Below are positions 52,801 through 62,563 of a DNA stretch of 64,000 bases, piece by piece. This DNA is from Shimazuella kribbensis DSM 45090 (GTDB lineage Bacteria; Bacillota; Bacilli; Thermoactinomycetales; Thermoactinomycetaceae). The stretch is taken from assembly GCF_000428065.1 (NCBI RefSeq), contig NZ_ATZF01000004.1, positions 138,113 to 202,112 on the forward strand, in the 5' to 3' direction. How positions within the stretch are numbered: the stretch's first letter is position 1; every line of letters begins with the position of its first letter. Below the pieces are notes generated by a model. That model had not been told where the DNA came from. It worked only from the letters and a program-made list of their open reading frames with translations, and did not search any database. The position numbers were made by a program, and so were the translations under genes.

Positions 52801-53953
52801 ACTCTATTTTAAAATTATGTTCAAAATCATTCTATTGATGGTAACTAGTGGGTTCATTTCCTTATTAATTGGGCTGTTTGTGAATAATATTCATAATGCA
52901 TTTTTCCGCTTTTTCCTCTGGTATTTCCCTGAAGAATATAGAGTGTACCAACCAATGTATAACATTTTTTTGAAGAGCTTTTTAGTAAGACCTGAATGGA
53001 TGAAGTTCCCTATATGGTTTGCTTTTCTTTATAGCATTGTGTTTATCTTACTCTGTAACCGTTACATTTCTCATTTTGTTAAGATTTATCGTTCTGTTAT
53101 CGAAATCGCACAGAACAATGTACAAGCAAATATCCCTATTATGCATAGGAATGAATTAAATGATCTTGCAATTTACATGAATCAAATTATTACACGTTCT
53201 AGAGAAGCAATAGAAGAACAACAAGTGGCAGAAGAATCAAAGAATGAACTAATTACAAATGTATCTCACGATTTAAGAACTCCTTTGACATCTATATTGG
53301 GTTATTTAAACCTAATCGAAAGAGATCAATATAAGGATGAAGTAGAGCTAAGATATTATACAAATGTTGCATTGAAAAAAACAGAGCATCTGAATAACTT
53401 GGTAAATTCCCTATTTGAGTATGTACGAACCAAAAATCCAAAAATGCATTTGAATATCCATACATTGAACATGAATGAATTATTAAGACAGATTCATTCT
53501 CAATTTCGGATTCAATCTACTCAAAAAGACTTAGAATTAAGATTTTCACTACCAGATGAACCGGTCTATATAGAAGCTGATGGCTTTCAACTTTCGCGTG
53601 TATTCGAAAACATTCTTTCCAATGCCATTCAATATGGAGAGAAAGGAAAAGGTATTGATTTCACTTTACAAAAGACAGAAGCAACTGCTGTGATGGAGGT
53701 CATTAACTATGGTGAATCTATTTCCGAACAAGACATTTCTTATGTATTTGATCGATTCTATCGTATCGAGAAATCACGATCGAAAGAAACCGGTGGTGCT
53801 GGTTTAGGATTAGCGATTGCCAAAAATATCGTTGAACTACATCATGGCAATATCTCTGTTCATAGTGATGAGTATCAAACTGCATTTTCGGTCCATTTAC
53901 CAATGAAATCTTCGAGCAGAAACAACAGGAAGAGAGGCTCTTCAATAGTATAG
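52790..53953 (+). CDS. VanS-like sensor histidine kinase
   Basis: A TTG start behind GGAGTGGGG overlaps the regulator gene by 11 bases. The 387 residues have two membrane helices (about 10-30 and 75-95) enclosing a roughly 45-residue outside loop, a HAMP-like segment, the H-box NVSHDLRTPLTSILGYL, and N/G boxes ILSNAIQYG and GGAGLGLAI. The short loop suits sensing membrane-located signals such as antibiotics or lipid intermediates. Substrate unknown. Confidence 0.93.
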   Translation: MKDKLYFKIMFKIILLMVTSGFISLLIGLFVNNIHNAFFRFFLWYFPEEYRVYQPMYNIFLKSFLVRPEWMKFPIWFAFLYSIVFILLCNRYISHFVKIYRSVIEIAQNNVQANIPIMHRNELNDLAIYMNQIITRSREAIEEQQVAEESKNELITNVSHDLRTPLTSILGYLNLIERDQYKDEVELRYYTNVALKKTEHLNNLVNSLFEYVRTKNPKMHLNIHTLNMNELLRQIHSQFRIQSTQKDLELRFSLPDEPVYIEADGFQLSRVFENILSNAIQYGEKGKGIDFTLQKTEATAVMEVINYGESISEQDISYVFDRFYRIEKSRSKETGGAGLGLAIAKNIVELHHGNISVHSDEYQTAFSVHLPMKSSSRNNRKRGSSIV

Positions 53954-54274
53954 ATTCCTACCAACTGATATTACATGGTGTAGAGGAGAGTTGTCTTAAG
54001 AGGTGGCTCTTTTTTGATTTGTATACTTGAATCATTACATTACTGCTATCATTATTTCAAAGCTTGAAATATGGCTTGATTTATTTAAGTTAGGATTTTC
54101 TTTTTTTGTATTTTAACTTTAAATAAACTCTATCAATTATACTGATGTTAAGAGATTTTTCGCATTTCTTCCAAAGTATTTACTTCGTTTTTGCATGGTG
54201 TTAAAAAAATTATCAGTCAGGAGTATCGAAAGCAACCCCATTTCATTTAAAAAGATAAATCAAGGAGAATGAGA
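53954..54274. other. Intergenic region between kinase and membrane protein
   Basis: A hairpin AGAG...CTCT followed by TTTTTT (about 53984-54015) may terminate the two-component operon. The rest is AT-rich with no gene. AAGGAG at 54262 is the next RBS. Confidence 0.5.
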
Positions 54275-54838
54275 ATGCCTGATAATAACATCACAAATAA
54301 ACCACGATCTCTACTTTATTCCAAAAGATGGGGTTACATTGCTGCTATTGTATTACTCCCTTATGCTTTACTTAAGACTCTTTGGGCTTGGGGAATGACG
54401 TTAGGACTAACAAATGATGCAGCGATCCGTACCATGTCAAACTTTGGGGATAACATTAAGGGGCAATCCCCCTTGGTATATGGACTTTATAAATTGGGAT
54501 TAGATTTTACGACCATACTGGCGATTATTGCTTCTATCTTTGCGTTGGCCTTCGTACGACCTTGGGGTCAAACTTTTCCTAAGTGGGTACCATTTTTTAA
54601 ACATAGAGTTGTTCCAAGATGGATCTTACTTATTCCTGGATGGATTGTCGGTTGTATAACGGTTTTGATGTCCATTTCGACTGTACTTCAGTTTCTTGGA
54701 ATTTTACCCAAAGGAAGTCCAGAAGGGCTTGCGTATTGGGTATATGGAATTACTTATGGAGGATTATTTATTTGGGGAGTTTGTATCTTCTTAGCAACTC
54801 TCTCTTATCAATATCGAACAAAATCAAACATCACATAG
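54275..54838 (+). CDS. Four-helix membrane protein of unknown function
   Basis: The ATG at 54275 has AAGGAG 7 bases upstream; another ATG 6 bases earlier is too close to it. 187 residues with about four membrane helices (GYIAAIVLLPYALLKTLWAW, FTTILAIIASIFALAF, WILLIPGWIVGCITVLMS, GGLFIWGVCIFLATL). The opening LLPYALLKTLWAWG recalls DUF3995-like proteins, but this is tentative. It sits between two two-component systems and may be part of their output. Confidence 0.65.
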   Translation: MPDNNITNKPRSLLYSKRWGYIAAIVLLPYALLKTLWAWGMTLGLTNDAAIRTMSNFGDNIKGQSPLVYGLYKLGLDFTTILAIIASIFALAFVRPWGQTFPKWVPFFKHRVVPRWILLIPGWIVGCITVLMSISTVLQFLGILPKGSPEGLAYWVYGITYGGLFIWGVCIFLATLSYQYRTKSNIT

Positions 54839-54952
54839 ATTGAAGTAGAACGTATTGATCGAGAGCAACTCCCCCTACACTCGACCAACCTTCTATTGTT
54901 ATGAACAAAGGACTCCTTATGTTGTGCTAGTTCAAGAGAAGGAGACAAATAG

Positions 54953-55657
54953 ATGAATGAAAAAATACTTCTGATTGAAGATGATCAAGAGATCGCAGAG
55001 ATGGTCGTGAACTACCTAACAAAGGAAGGGATGGATGTCTCTCATGTGGCAGATGGATTAACGGCAAGTAATTGTCTGCGTAAAGAAGCATTTGAACTTA
55101 TTCTGCTCGATTTGATGTTGCCTGGTATGGATGGAATAGAATTATTAAAACAAATACGAACGGATAGTTTTGTGCCTGTATTAATACTATCAGCTAAAGA
55201 TTCAGAGCTAGATAAGGCTCTTGGACTTGGATTTGGTGCGGATGATTATATAGCAAAACCTTTTTCACTGTTAGAATTATCTGCACGAATAAAAGCAATG
55301 CTTCGTCGTGTGACACAGTATACGATGAAAAGTGATAAATCTGAAGCGAAATCACATATAACGTTCCATGATCTTGTTCTAGATATGAAAACGCTGAGAT
55401 TATATAAAAAGGGGAAAGAAATCAAACTGACTGCGAAGGAACTACAAATACTAAAGTTATTTATGTCGGAACCTAAGCGAGCATTTTCCAAAGAGCATAT
55501 CTATCGAATGGTATGGAAAGAAGATTTTTTCGCAGATGAGAATGCCATTCAAGTACATATAAGTAGACTAAGAGAAAAGATAGAGGACGATCCATCCTCT
55601 CCACAGTACATCAAAACCGTATGGGGAATCGGATATCGGTTGGGGGATTTTTCATGA
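54953..55657 (+). CDS. OmpR-family response regulator (second)
   Basis: 234 residues with receiver motifs EDDQE, LILLDLMLPGMDG (Asp) and IAKPF (Lys), and a winged-helix domain ending KTVWGIGYRLGDF. GAGAAGGAG lies 8 bases before the ATG. Its stop overlaps the following kinase start as ATGA. Confidence 0.95.
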   Translation: MNEKILLIEDDQEIAEMVVNYLTKEGMDVSHVADGLTASNCLRKEAFELILLDLMLPGMDGIELLKQIRTDSFVPVLILSAKDSELDKALGLGFGADDYIAKPFSLLELSARIKAMLRRVTQYTMKSDKSEAKSHITFHDLVLDMKTLRLYKKGKEIKLTAKELQILKLFMSEPKRAFSKEHIYRMVWKEDFFADENAIQVHISRLREKIEDDPSSPQYIKTVWGIGYRLGDFS

Positions 55658-56595
55658 TTTTCGTATATATAGCTCTTATCTTATTTTTGGTTTGTAGTAA
55701 TATATATTTCCTTTTTTCGAAGCGAAAACAGAGTCAGGATCTTGTCTACATTCGTGAAAAATTAACTGCCATCTTACAAGGAGAAACAACAGAAAACATT
55801 CAAGTATTTACAAACGATTGGGAGACACAAAAACTCCTGATCGTTTTAAATCGTTTATTGGCACAAAAAAACAAAACGACTTTGACTTATACACAATTGG
55901 AGCAGTCTATACGAAGAATGCATACGAATATGTCCCATGATTTGAAAACCCCTCTCACGGTGATACTCGGGTTGTCTGAAGCCTTAACAGTGAATCCAAA
56001 CATATCAGAAGAAGAACAAAATAGATTAGTAGGCAAAATTCACGAAAAGGCACAACACATCCTTGATTTGATGAACAAATTTTTTGATCTTGCTAAATTA
56101 GAATCTGGCGATTTGGATTTAGCCTTATCCAAAATCCAGCTTAATGAAGTTTGTAAAAATAATATTCTGTTCTTTTATGAACAAGTTACAGACAAGGGAT
56201 TGGAAGTGAAGATTGAGATTCCTGATACTCCAGTTTATGTAAATAGTAATGTAACAGCATTAAATCGAATTTTGCATAATTTGATATCCAATGCGATCCG
56301 ATATGGAGCTGATGGACAAGTGATTGGAGTGAATCTTCGATATGATGATCATCATGCTTGGATCGATGTATGGGATCAAGGCAAAGGCATCAAGGAAAGA
56401 GCACAAAAGCTCATTTTTGAACGGTTGTACACACTAGAAGACTCGCGAAATCAATTGTATCAAGGCAGTGGGTTAGGTCTTACTATTACAAAGCGATTGG
56501 CAGAAAATATAAAGGCTCAAATCTCCGTTTCTAGTAAACCTTTTGAGAAGACCATCTTTACGATCCAATTTGATCGAATTCCTACCGTCTCGTAA
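55654..56595 (+). CDS. Sensor histidine kinase with a single short anchor
   Basis: 313 residues from ATG 55654. There is one N-terminal membrane helix (VYIALILFLVCSNIYFLF), almost no outside part, then H-box NMSHDLKTPLTVILGLSEAL and ATPase motifs LISNAIRYG and GSGLGLTITKRL. It lacks an extracellular sensor, so it probably reads a partner such as the downstream transporter, as Bce-type kinases do. Operon with the regulator upstream. Confidence 0.93.
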   Translation: MIFVYIALILFLVCSNIYFLFSKRKQSQDLVYIREKLTAILQGETTENIQVFTNDWETQKLLIVLNRLLAQKNKTTLTYTQLEQSIRRMHTNMSHDLKTPLTVILGLSEALTVNPNISEEEQNRLVGKIHEKAQHILDLMNKFFDLAKLESGDLDLALSKIQLNEVCKNNILFFYEQVTDKGLEVKIEIPDTPVYVNSNVTALNRILHNLISNAIRYGADGQVIGVNLRYDDHHAWIDVWDQGKGIKERAQKLIFERLYTLEDSRNQLYQGSGLGLTITKRLAENIKAQISVSSKPFEKTIFTIQFDRIPTVS

Positions 56596-56711
56596 TCTAT
56601 TTTTTGATTGAAAGACTTTCTTAAGGTTTTTGAAGGAAATACGAAATTAGTTCTTGTTATATTTCAATTATCAAATCACTTACCTGTAAAGATCAAGAAA
56701 GGACATAGTCG

Positions 56712-57659
56712 ATGAGCAACATTATACAGATGACCAAAGTGAATAAGATTTCAAATGGAAAAGAAATAATTTCGAATCTCGATATGCATGTAAAACAAGG
56801 GGAAATATACGGTTTCCTTGGCCCAAATGGTGCAGGAAAAACGACAACGATGAGAATGATCACAAATTTGATCCAACCAACTAGCGGTACGATTGAACTA
56901 TTTGGGCAACTCTTAACTCCAACCTCTTACGAAAGTTTAAAGCGAATGGGTAGTGTCATGGAGTATCCAATCTTCTATGAGAACTTAACCGCATATGAGA
57001 ATGTAATCATGCATTGTGAATACATGGGATTTTACGACACAAAAGCAATTCAAGAGGCTTTAGAATGGACAGGATTGGCGGACACAAAAGGAAAACTTGT
57101 AAAATATTTTTCTCTAGGGATGAAACAACGTTTAGGTATTGCAAGAGCAATTAGCACGAAACCTGAACTATTAATTCTGGATGAGCCAACAAATGGTTTG
57201 GACCCTGTTGGAATACAAGAATTACGCGATTTTTGCCAGAAGTTAAATAGAGAGTTTGGTATTACGCTTTTTATTTCGAGCCACCTATTACAGGAAATCG
57301 ATCATCTTGCAGATACGATTGGCGTGATACAAAATGGCAAAATGATAAAAGAAGTTTCCATGTCGCAAGTTCGCTCGCAAGTACGTGATTATATAGAAGT
57401 GGTCGTCACCGATAGCAAGAAAGCTTCGTTTATTTTAGAAACTAAGATGAAGATTACAAATTTCAAAGTAATGGATGGCAGTACGATTCGGATATATCAG
57501 TCTGGTGTTTCCCCTATTGATCTATCCAAAGAGCTCATAGACAATGGAATTGGCCTAGCATCTATAATAAAGAAGGAACTATCTTTAGAGGAATTCTTTC
57601 TTGAAACAATCCACAAAGGAGGTGTTCCCTCTGTTACATCTCATCCAATTGGAATATAA
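56712..57659 (+). CDS. ABC transporter ATP-binding protein (BcrA-like)
   Basis: 315 residues: Walker A GPNGAGKTTTMRM, signature SLGMKQRLGIARA, Walker B LLILDEPTNGLDP and a C-terminal extension typical of bacitracin/lantibiotic self-protection ATPases (BcrA type). AAGAAAGGACATAGTCG precedes the ATG. It lies 117 bases after a kinase and overlaps the permease gene, a classic antimicrobial-peptide resistance layout. Confidence 0.93.
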   Translation: MSNIIQMTKVNKISNGKEIISNLDMHVKQGEIYGFLGPNGAGKTTTMRMITNLIQPTSGTIELFGQLLTPTSYESLKRMGSVMEYPIFYENLTAYENVIMHCEYMGFYDTKAIQEALEWTGLADTKGKLVKYFSLGMKQRLGIARAISTKPELLILDEPTNGLDPVGIQELRDFCQKLNREFGITLFISSHLLQEIDHLADTIGVIQNGKMIKEVSMSQVRSQVRDYIEVVVTDSKKASFILETKMKITNFKVMDGSTIRIYQSGVSPIDLSKELIDNGIGLASIIKKELSLEEFFLETIHKGGVPSVTSHPIGI

Positions 57660-58311
57660 AAGAGCGCAACTCAAAACGCTTGTTTTTTCCTCTATGTTAG
57701 CTATACTGATCCTCATTTTCTGGTGTGTGATTAACAAAAGTGGAAATCCGGTTGGGTATTTGAATTATCGGGATGCATTTGCGGAGATACATTTCTATGT
57801 GAGTGCTACCTTTTCCATTATTACTGCGATTCTCATTACGAAAGTAGTACTAGAAGAATATCGAAATAAAACGATTAGCATTTTATTCGCCTACCCTCAT
57901 CCGAGGAGAAGAATTTTGTTAGCGAAGCTTATTTTTATCAGTATGTTTGCTTTTGTTACAACAGTGATTGCAAGTGTAGGGATTGGAAGTGCGTTGGTCA
58001 TTCAAAATGATTACATCCATGCAATTCCAGAGGAATGGACAAGTTCCATGCTTTTAGAAGAAGTACTTCGTATGCTCCTATTTGCTACAGCTACAGTAGG
58101 AATTAGCTTAGTCTCTTATTATATTGGAATGTTGCAAAAATCGGTTCCAGCCACCATCCTCACCCCTTTTATCATTAATTTAATAGGAAGTGGATTTTAC
58201 TATAACGGATCATTGTGGAGCGTCATTCTTATCAGTATCGGATGGGTATTAGTGGGTTTGATATTAGCTTCGATTAGTCTGAAAAACATAGAAAAAGCAG
58301 ATGTACAATAA
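57631..58311 (+). CDS. ABC transporter permease (BcrB-like)
   Basis: 226 residues with about six membrane helices. The N-terminal LHLIQLEYKRAQLKTLVFSS is typical of ABC-2 permeases paired with BcrA-type ATPases. A strong AGGAGG lies 8 bases before CTG 57631, the best-spaced start though CTG is rare; TTG 57601 or GTG 57622 in the same frame are alternatives. It overlaps the ATPase gene. It probably exports or expels a membrane-active antibiotic. Confidence 0.85.
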   Translation: MLHLIQLEYKRAQLKTLVFSSMLAILILIFWCVINKSGNPVGYLNYRDAFAEIHFYVSATFSIITAILITKVVLEEYRNKTISILFAYPHPRRRILLAKLIFISMFAFVTTVIASVGIGSALVIQNDYIHAIPEEWTSSMLLEEVLRMLLFATATVGISLVSYYIGMLQKSVPATILTPFIINLIGSGFYYNGSLWSVILISIGWVLVGLILASISLKNIEKADVQ

Positions 58312-58326
58312 ATGGGAGATGAAAAA

Positions 58327-59784
58327 GTGAAAAATAAAAACAGAATACTTATGGTGATACTCGCGATTTGTTTGTTAACAGTCTTACCGTGGGGTAAGGC
58401 TGGAGCACAGGGGAATATGCAGATAAATAAAATCGACAAATTTATTCAGAATAATATGAAAAATTATAAAATACCTGGCCTATCTGTAGCAATAACGTAT
58501 CAAGGTAAAGTTGTTTTTACGAAAGGATACGGACAGACAAGTGATCATCAAAAAGTTACAGCAGATACTCCATTTGCGATTGCATCGTTAAGTAAAGCAT
58601 TTACAGCATTGGCGGTGATACAGTTAGCAGAAGCTGGAAAGCTGGAGTTAGATCGTCCAGTTATAACTTACCTTCCCTACTTTAAACTAGCTGATCCACG
58701 CGGAGACAAAATTACGGTTCGACATTTGCTTCAGCATACAAGTGGCCTTACAGACGGGGTAAACCCAGATATGACGAGAGGCGAACAGCCAAAAACGTTA
58801 AGTGAAGTAATAAGCCATTTACAAGACGTATCTTTAGCTAGTGAGCCAGGTCAGGAGTATCATTATCATAATCCAAACTATCAAATATTGGCGCGTTTAG
58901 TAGAAGTAATAAGTAAAGAAGATTTTGGTGCTTATTTGAAAAGGCATATCTTTCAACCGCTTGAAATGAAAAATACAACTCATGTTTCTTCTACAAGTCA
59001 GTTAAAAAAGCTGCCAAATTTCTCGGAAGGACATCATTATTTATTTGGCCAACCGCTGAAAACGAATGAACCCGATTGGTTTGTGGCAGGGCCTGCTGGT
59101 ATGGTATCTACAGCAAATGATATGGCGAAATGGTTAGCTTTTCAGTTGAATAATGGGAACGAACAAACAAAGCAAATCTTAAGTGCAAATGGGTTAAAAC
59201 AAACCCATTCCTCGATTGATCCTAAAGTAAACTATGGGTTGGGATGGAACATAGGAAAAACCAAAGATGGAAAGCAGCAAATCTCTCATGGGGGGATATT
59301 TTGGACCTATAAAGCAGAAGCAGAAATGTTACCTGATGATGGTATTGGAGTAGTTGTCCTTTTTAACAGTGGTCTAAACTCCTTTGTGGATTATACGAGT
59401 TTCACAAGAGGAATAGCAGCTCTATTGATGAATCAATCTTTCTCCAAACCAATAAGCAATCAATGGTATGAAATTGGGATGGGGATCGCTATTCTTGTGA
59501 CGATACTACTAGGGATTAGAACGCTTATGCGCACAAAACATTGGAACGAAAATAGAAAGTATCGTGCACAATGGAAAAACTGGTTTTATTTAAGTTTACG
59601 ATTCATCCCGCTCGTACTTCTGATAAGTTTTTCTCCGTTGCTTTCATTCATAGGTGGTGGGCGTGTTTTAACTTGGCAGGGTATTTATTATACGATGCCT
59701 AGTATCATCATTTTGTTGGTCACACTAGCTTTGATTCAACTTATTATTTTTATTCAGCGTTTGTTTTATCTTTATAATAAATAG
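58327..59784 (+). CDS. Serine beta-lactamase/PBP-type hydrolase with membrane tail
   Basis: The GTG at 58327 lies 8 bases after GGGAG; an ATG directly after the permease stop (58312) is also in frame. The 485 residues hold a signal peptide, a class C beta-lactamase-fold domain with the catalytic S-L-S-K, Y-H-N and H-G-G motifs, and a C-terminal tail with about three membrane helices. Family members include penicillin-binding esterases and D-amino-acid peptidases, often next to lantibiotic-type ABC systems. Substrate unknown. Confidence 0.9.
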   Translation: MKNKNRILMVILAICLLTVLPWGKAGAQGNMQINKIDKFIQNNMKNYKIPGLSVAITYQGKVVFTKGYGQTSDHQKVTADTPFAIASLSKAFTALAVIQLAEAGKLELDRPVITYLPYFKLADPRGDKITVRHLLQHTSGLTDGVNPDMTRGEQPKTLSEVISHLQDVSLASEPGQEYHYHNPNYQILARLVEVISKEDFGAYLKRHIFQPLEMKNTTHVSSTSQLKKLPNFSEGHHYLFGQPLKTNEPDWFVAGPAGMVSTANDMAKWLAFQLNNGNEQTKQILSANGLKQTHSSIDPKVNYGLGWNIGKTKDGKQQISHGGIFWTYKAEAEMLPDDGIGVVVLFNSGLNSFVDYTSFTRGIAALLMNQSFSKPISNQWYEIGMGIAILVTILLGIRTLMRTKHWNENRKYRAQWKNWFYLSLRFIPLVLLISFSPLLSFIGGGRVLTWQGIYYTMPSIIILLVTLALIQLIIFIQRLFYLYNK

Positions 59785-59879
59785 AATATCCTATTGGTGT
59801 GATGAATCAAGACGATGCCATCTGATGTTAAACGAGGATCATATTAGGTTTGATTGGATGTAAGAGGTTTGAAAGTGCT

Positions 59880-59911
59880 GCACACTCCCTGCAAGAAGGA
59901 GTGTGCTTTTT
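59880..59911 (+). terminator. Terminator of the antibiotic-response operon
   Basis: GCACACTCC and GGAGTGTGC form a perfect stem followed by TTTTT. Confidence 0.92.
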
Positions 59912-59914
59912 AGC

Positions 59915-60016
59915 CTATTGGGAACCTTTGTCCCTTACTTCTCGGCTCCACTCTGGAATCCAAGTCGGAAACCACATCGGAACCCAAGCAGGTGTCCATG
60001 AATAACCCGTCCATGC
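59915..60016 (-). other. In-frame Trp-Pro-repeat extension past the MATE stop
   Basis: Directly after the TAG at 60017-60019, the same frame stays open for 33 more codons and ends at another TAG. It encodes four tandem W-x-P-x units (WTPA, WVPM, WFPT, WIPE) and a charged end. The units echo KWIPAQTP just before the TAG, so the stop appears to interrupt a longer C-terminus. Confidence 0.7.
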
Positions 60017-61432
60017 CTATTTCTGGGTCTTTTTTGGGGTTTGCGCAGGAATCCACTTGCGCGAATAGAATCGCGATACTGTAAAAAGACAAGTCAGTAC
60101 CCAGTAGCCCAATTGCAGATAATAGATGGTTTTGTAATCCCATCCATTGTGAGTTGCATAGCCGACTCCGCAGCAAAGGAGCAGAGACGCAGCGAAAACC
60201 GATGAGACTTGTCCTTTTTTGTACCTGACTCCATTAAGGGAACGGAAAACGCAGAGATGGACAGCCCAAATGGCATCCATGATCACAAGCATGGAAAGCA
60301 TCCAGTGGCTCATCATGATGACATGGGGATCATTTGTAAACTGACCAATGATCCATTCGCCTGTGAGGAATTGAACTCCCCACATCACAGCCGAGCCTAT
60401 TGATACTACTGCGACTGCCCAATTGCAGTATCGGAGGGCTTCGTTATATTTTTTTGCTCCGAAGCACTTTCCGACAGTAGGGATCACTGCACTGGCAAAA
60501 CCTTGGACCCACGCGGTACTCAGTACCTGTTTGATTTGTCTCGCGATTAGACCAGCTGCATAGACTTCCGTTCCATATTGGAGCATGGTCCGGTTGACAT
60601 ACATCAAGGACAACGCATTGGTGATCCCAGAACCGAAGGTGGGAAGGGATTGCTTGATCAGCTTTTTCTGAAGCATCGTGTTGCGACGCCACAAATCGCT
60701 GTCAGCAAAATTTTTTTTCTGTACTTTCCACCATTTGCAGTTCAGCCCAAAGATCTTTTTCTTGACCGAACACCACACGAATACCAGCCCAAAGAAGTTA
60801 GCGAGAACGGTTGCGATTGCCGCTCCCTGTACTCCAAGGTCAAAGGTAAAGATGAATAGATAATCCAGTGGCAAGTGGATCACATTCATCGTTACTCCAA
60901 CGACGAAGACCGTCTTGCTGTCTTTGTTTCCAAGGAGGATTTGGTTCATCATTCCCATCATGCAAGGGAAGATCGCACAACCACCCAAAATTCGCAGATA
61001 GGCTGCGGTTTCTGATGTGGTTTGGGAGTCCGCTCCAAATAGGATCTGAACCAGTACGGGAGCAAGACAGATGAACAGCAACCCGCATCCAACTCCGACC
61101 TTGATCGAGAGGAGGATTCCTTGTGCTGCAATTGCCCGAATCTGCTTGAGTTTGGATGAATCAGACAGTGGCTTTGAGTCCTTTTCATCCAACAGATTCT
61201 CGCCTCCTCGACTATTAGAGATAAGGCCAGACGTTGAAACTGCCACTGCGTGGATTACCTGTTGCTGTACCAGCATCAGGATGCTACTCGCAATCCCTAC
61301 TGCTGTCACTGCCACCAAGCTGATCCTAGAAACAAACCAGGCATCAACTAGGTTGAGACTTAGCTGGGAGAGGCTTGTGAAAATGCCATACCACCCCAAC
61401 TTGCTAAGTTCACGTAGATGTTTGAAACGCAT
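60017..61432 (-). CDS. MATE family efflux transporter, C-terminus cut by a TAG
   Basis: 471 residues with about twelve membrane helices in two MATE-like halves. The first half has WFVSRISLVAVTAVGIASS and QVIHAVAVSTSGLISN, and the second a matching QVLSTAWVQGFASAVIPTVGKCFGAKKYNEAL. MATE proteins export drugs or metabolites using Na+ or H+. An inserted loop (RGGENLLDEKDSKPLSDSS) is unusual. Base composition is less AT-rich than the neighbours, suggesting transfer. The frame continues meaningfully past the stop (see 59915-60016). Confidence 0.85.
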   Translation of the reverse strand: MRFKHLRELSKLGWYGIFTSLSQLSLNLVDAWFVSRISLVAVTAVGIASSILMLVQQQVIHAVAVSTSGLISNSRGGENLLDEKDSKPLSDSSKLKQIRAIAAQGILLSIKVGVGCGLLFICLAPVLVQILFGADSQTTSETAAYLRILGGCAIFPCMMGMMNQILLGNKDSKTVFVVGVTMNVIHLPLDYLFIFTFDLGVQGAAIATVLANFFGLVFVWCSVKKKIFGLNCKWWKVQKKNFADSDLWRRNTMLQKKLIKQSLPTFGSGITNALSLMYVNRTMLQYGTEVYAAGLIARQIKQVLSTAWVQGFASAVIPTVGKCFGAKKYNEALRYCNWAVAVVSIGSAVMWGVQFLTGEWIIGQFTNDPHVIMMSHWMLSMLVIMDAIWAVHLCVFRSLNGVRYKKGQVSSVFAASLLLCCGVGYATHNGWDYKTIYYLQLGYWVLTCLFTVSRFYSRKWIPAQTPKKTQK

Positions 61433-61669
61433 AATTATTTGTCCAAATGTGAGAGGGAACAGTTGTTATCATTATATTTTATTTTGAATGTAATTAATAT
61501 TTAAATTTTTATATTGAGATCAGAAGTGTGGAAAATATCGAACGTAATCAGCTTTTACTTGTACTGATTTTATTTACTGATACTAGAAGGTTTTAAATCG
61601 ATGGAGATATCAATCTATTGGGTGTGATAATGGAGGGTTTTATTCGAGTACATTTGACTCTGCTTAAAA
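61433..61669. other. AT-rich spacer upstream of the MATE gene
   Basis: No gene or repeat is seen; it must hold the MATE promoter on the minus strand, which I cannot fix. Confidence 0.35.
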
Positions 61670-61707
61670 GAACAAAACCCCTATCTCCTGAAAAGGAAAG
61701 ATAGAGG
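61670..61707 (-). terminator. Terminator of the SDR gene
   Basis: On the minus strand CCTCTATCTTTCC pairs with GGAGATAGGGG and is followed by TTTTGTTCTTTT. Confidence 0.85.
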
Positions 61708-61767
61708 CTCGTTAAGCATTCCTATTTACTGCTATACGATAAGGTAAAGTATGATTTAGGGATATGA

Positions 61768-62532
61768 TTAGAGATGAGAACCACCTGTAGCATCGATCGT
61801 ATCCCCTGTGATCCACCGCGCATCATCAGAAGCGAGGAAAGATACGATATCTGCTACATCAGCAGTTTCTCCTACTCTTCCTAACGTGGACATATTTTTT
61901 GCCATCGCTTGACCTTCTGGTGTATGTAACCAAGCTGCATTGACATCTGTATCAATAATACCCGGAAGCACAGCATTGACCGTAATATTTCGAGGTCCTA
62001 GTAATTGGGCTAGATTTAAGTTGAAAATATTGAGTGCACCTTTGGTCATGTTATAAGAAATAATATCTGGCATGGCAATTCGAGTGACACCAGATGAGAC
62101 ATTCACAATTCGTCCGCCATCGCGCAGATTGGATAACAGTTGTTGAACCAAGAAAAATGGTGCTTTTACATTTACTGCAAATAATTGATCAAATTCTTGT
62201 TCTGTTGTTTCTTCTAGTTTTTGGGCTGTTCCAATGCCAGCATTGTTCACCAATATATCAAAGTGGGAACTGCCTGTTTGACTCTCTAATTTTGCTGTAA
62301 ATGTTTCGACTAACTGATGAACACCAGCAATATTTCTCAAATCTGCTTGTACTGCAAAAGCTTGTCCTCCATTTGCTTTGATCTGCTCGACAACTTCGTC
62401 CGCTGTGGTTTTATTGTTTCCATAATGGACTGCAACCAAAGCTCCATCCTGACCTAACCGCAATGCGATTCCTCTGCCTATCCCTCTTCCTGCTCCTGTC
62501 ACCAATGCCACTTTTCCTTCTAAACGTTCCAT
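61768..62532 (-). CDS. Short-chain dehydrogenase/reductase
   Basis: The ATG at 62532 has GAGGAG 8 bases upstream (an ATG nine bases earlier is less well placed), giving 254 residues. Classical SDR motifs: TGAGRGIG cofactor loop, NNAG, catalytic Ser in VNVSSG and Y-x3-K in SYNMTK. It reduces or oxidises an unknown carbonyl/alcohol with NAD(P)H. Its promoter carries a MerR-type operator, so it is probably induced by the upstream MerR regulator. Confidence 0.93.
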   Translation of the reverse strand: MERLEGKVALVTGAGRGIGRGIALRLGQDGALVAVHYGNNKTTADEVVEQIKANGGQAFAVQADLRNIAGVHQLVETFTAKLESQTGSSHFDILVNNAGIGTAQKLEETTEQEFDQLFAVNVKAPFFLVQQLLSNLRDGGRIVNVSSGVTRIAMPDIISYNMTKGALNIFNLNLAQLLGPRNITVNAVLPGIIDTDVNAAWLHTPEGQAMAKNMSTLGRVGETADVADIVSFLASDDARWITGDTIDATGGSHL

Positions 62533-62563
62533 CTCGAACACTCCTCATTTCGTTGATAGATTT

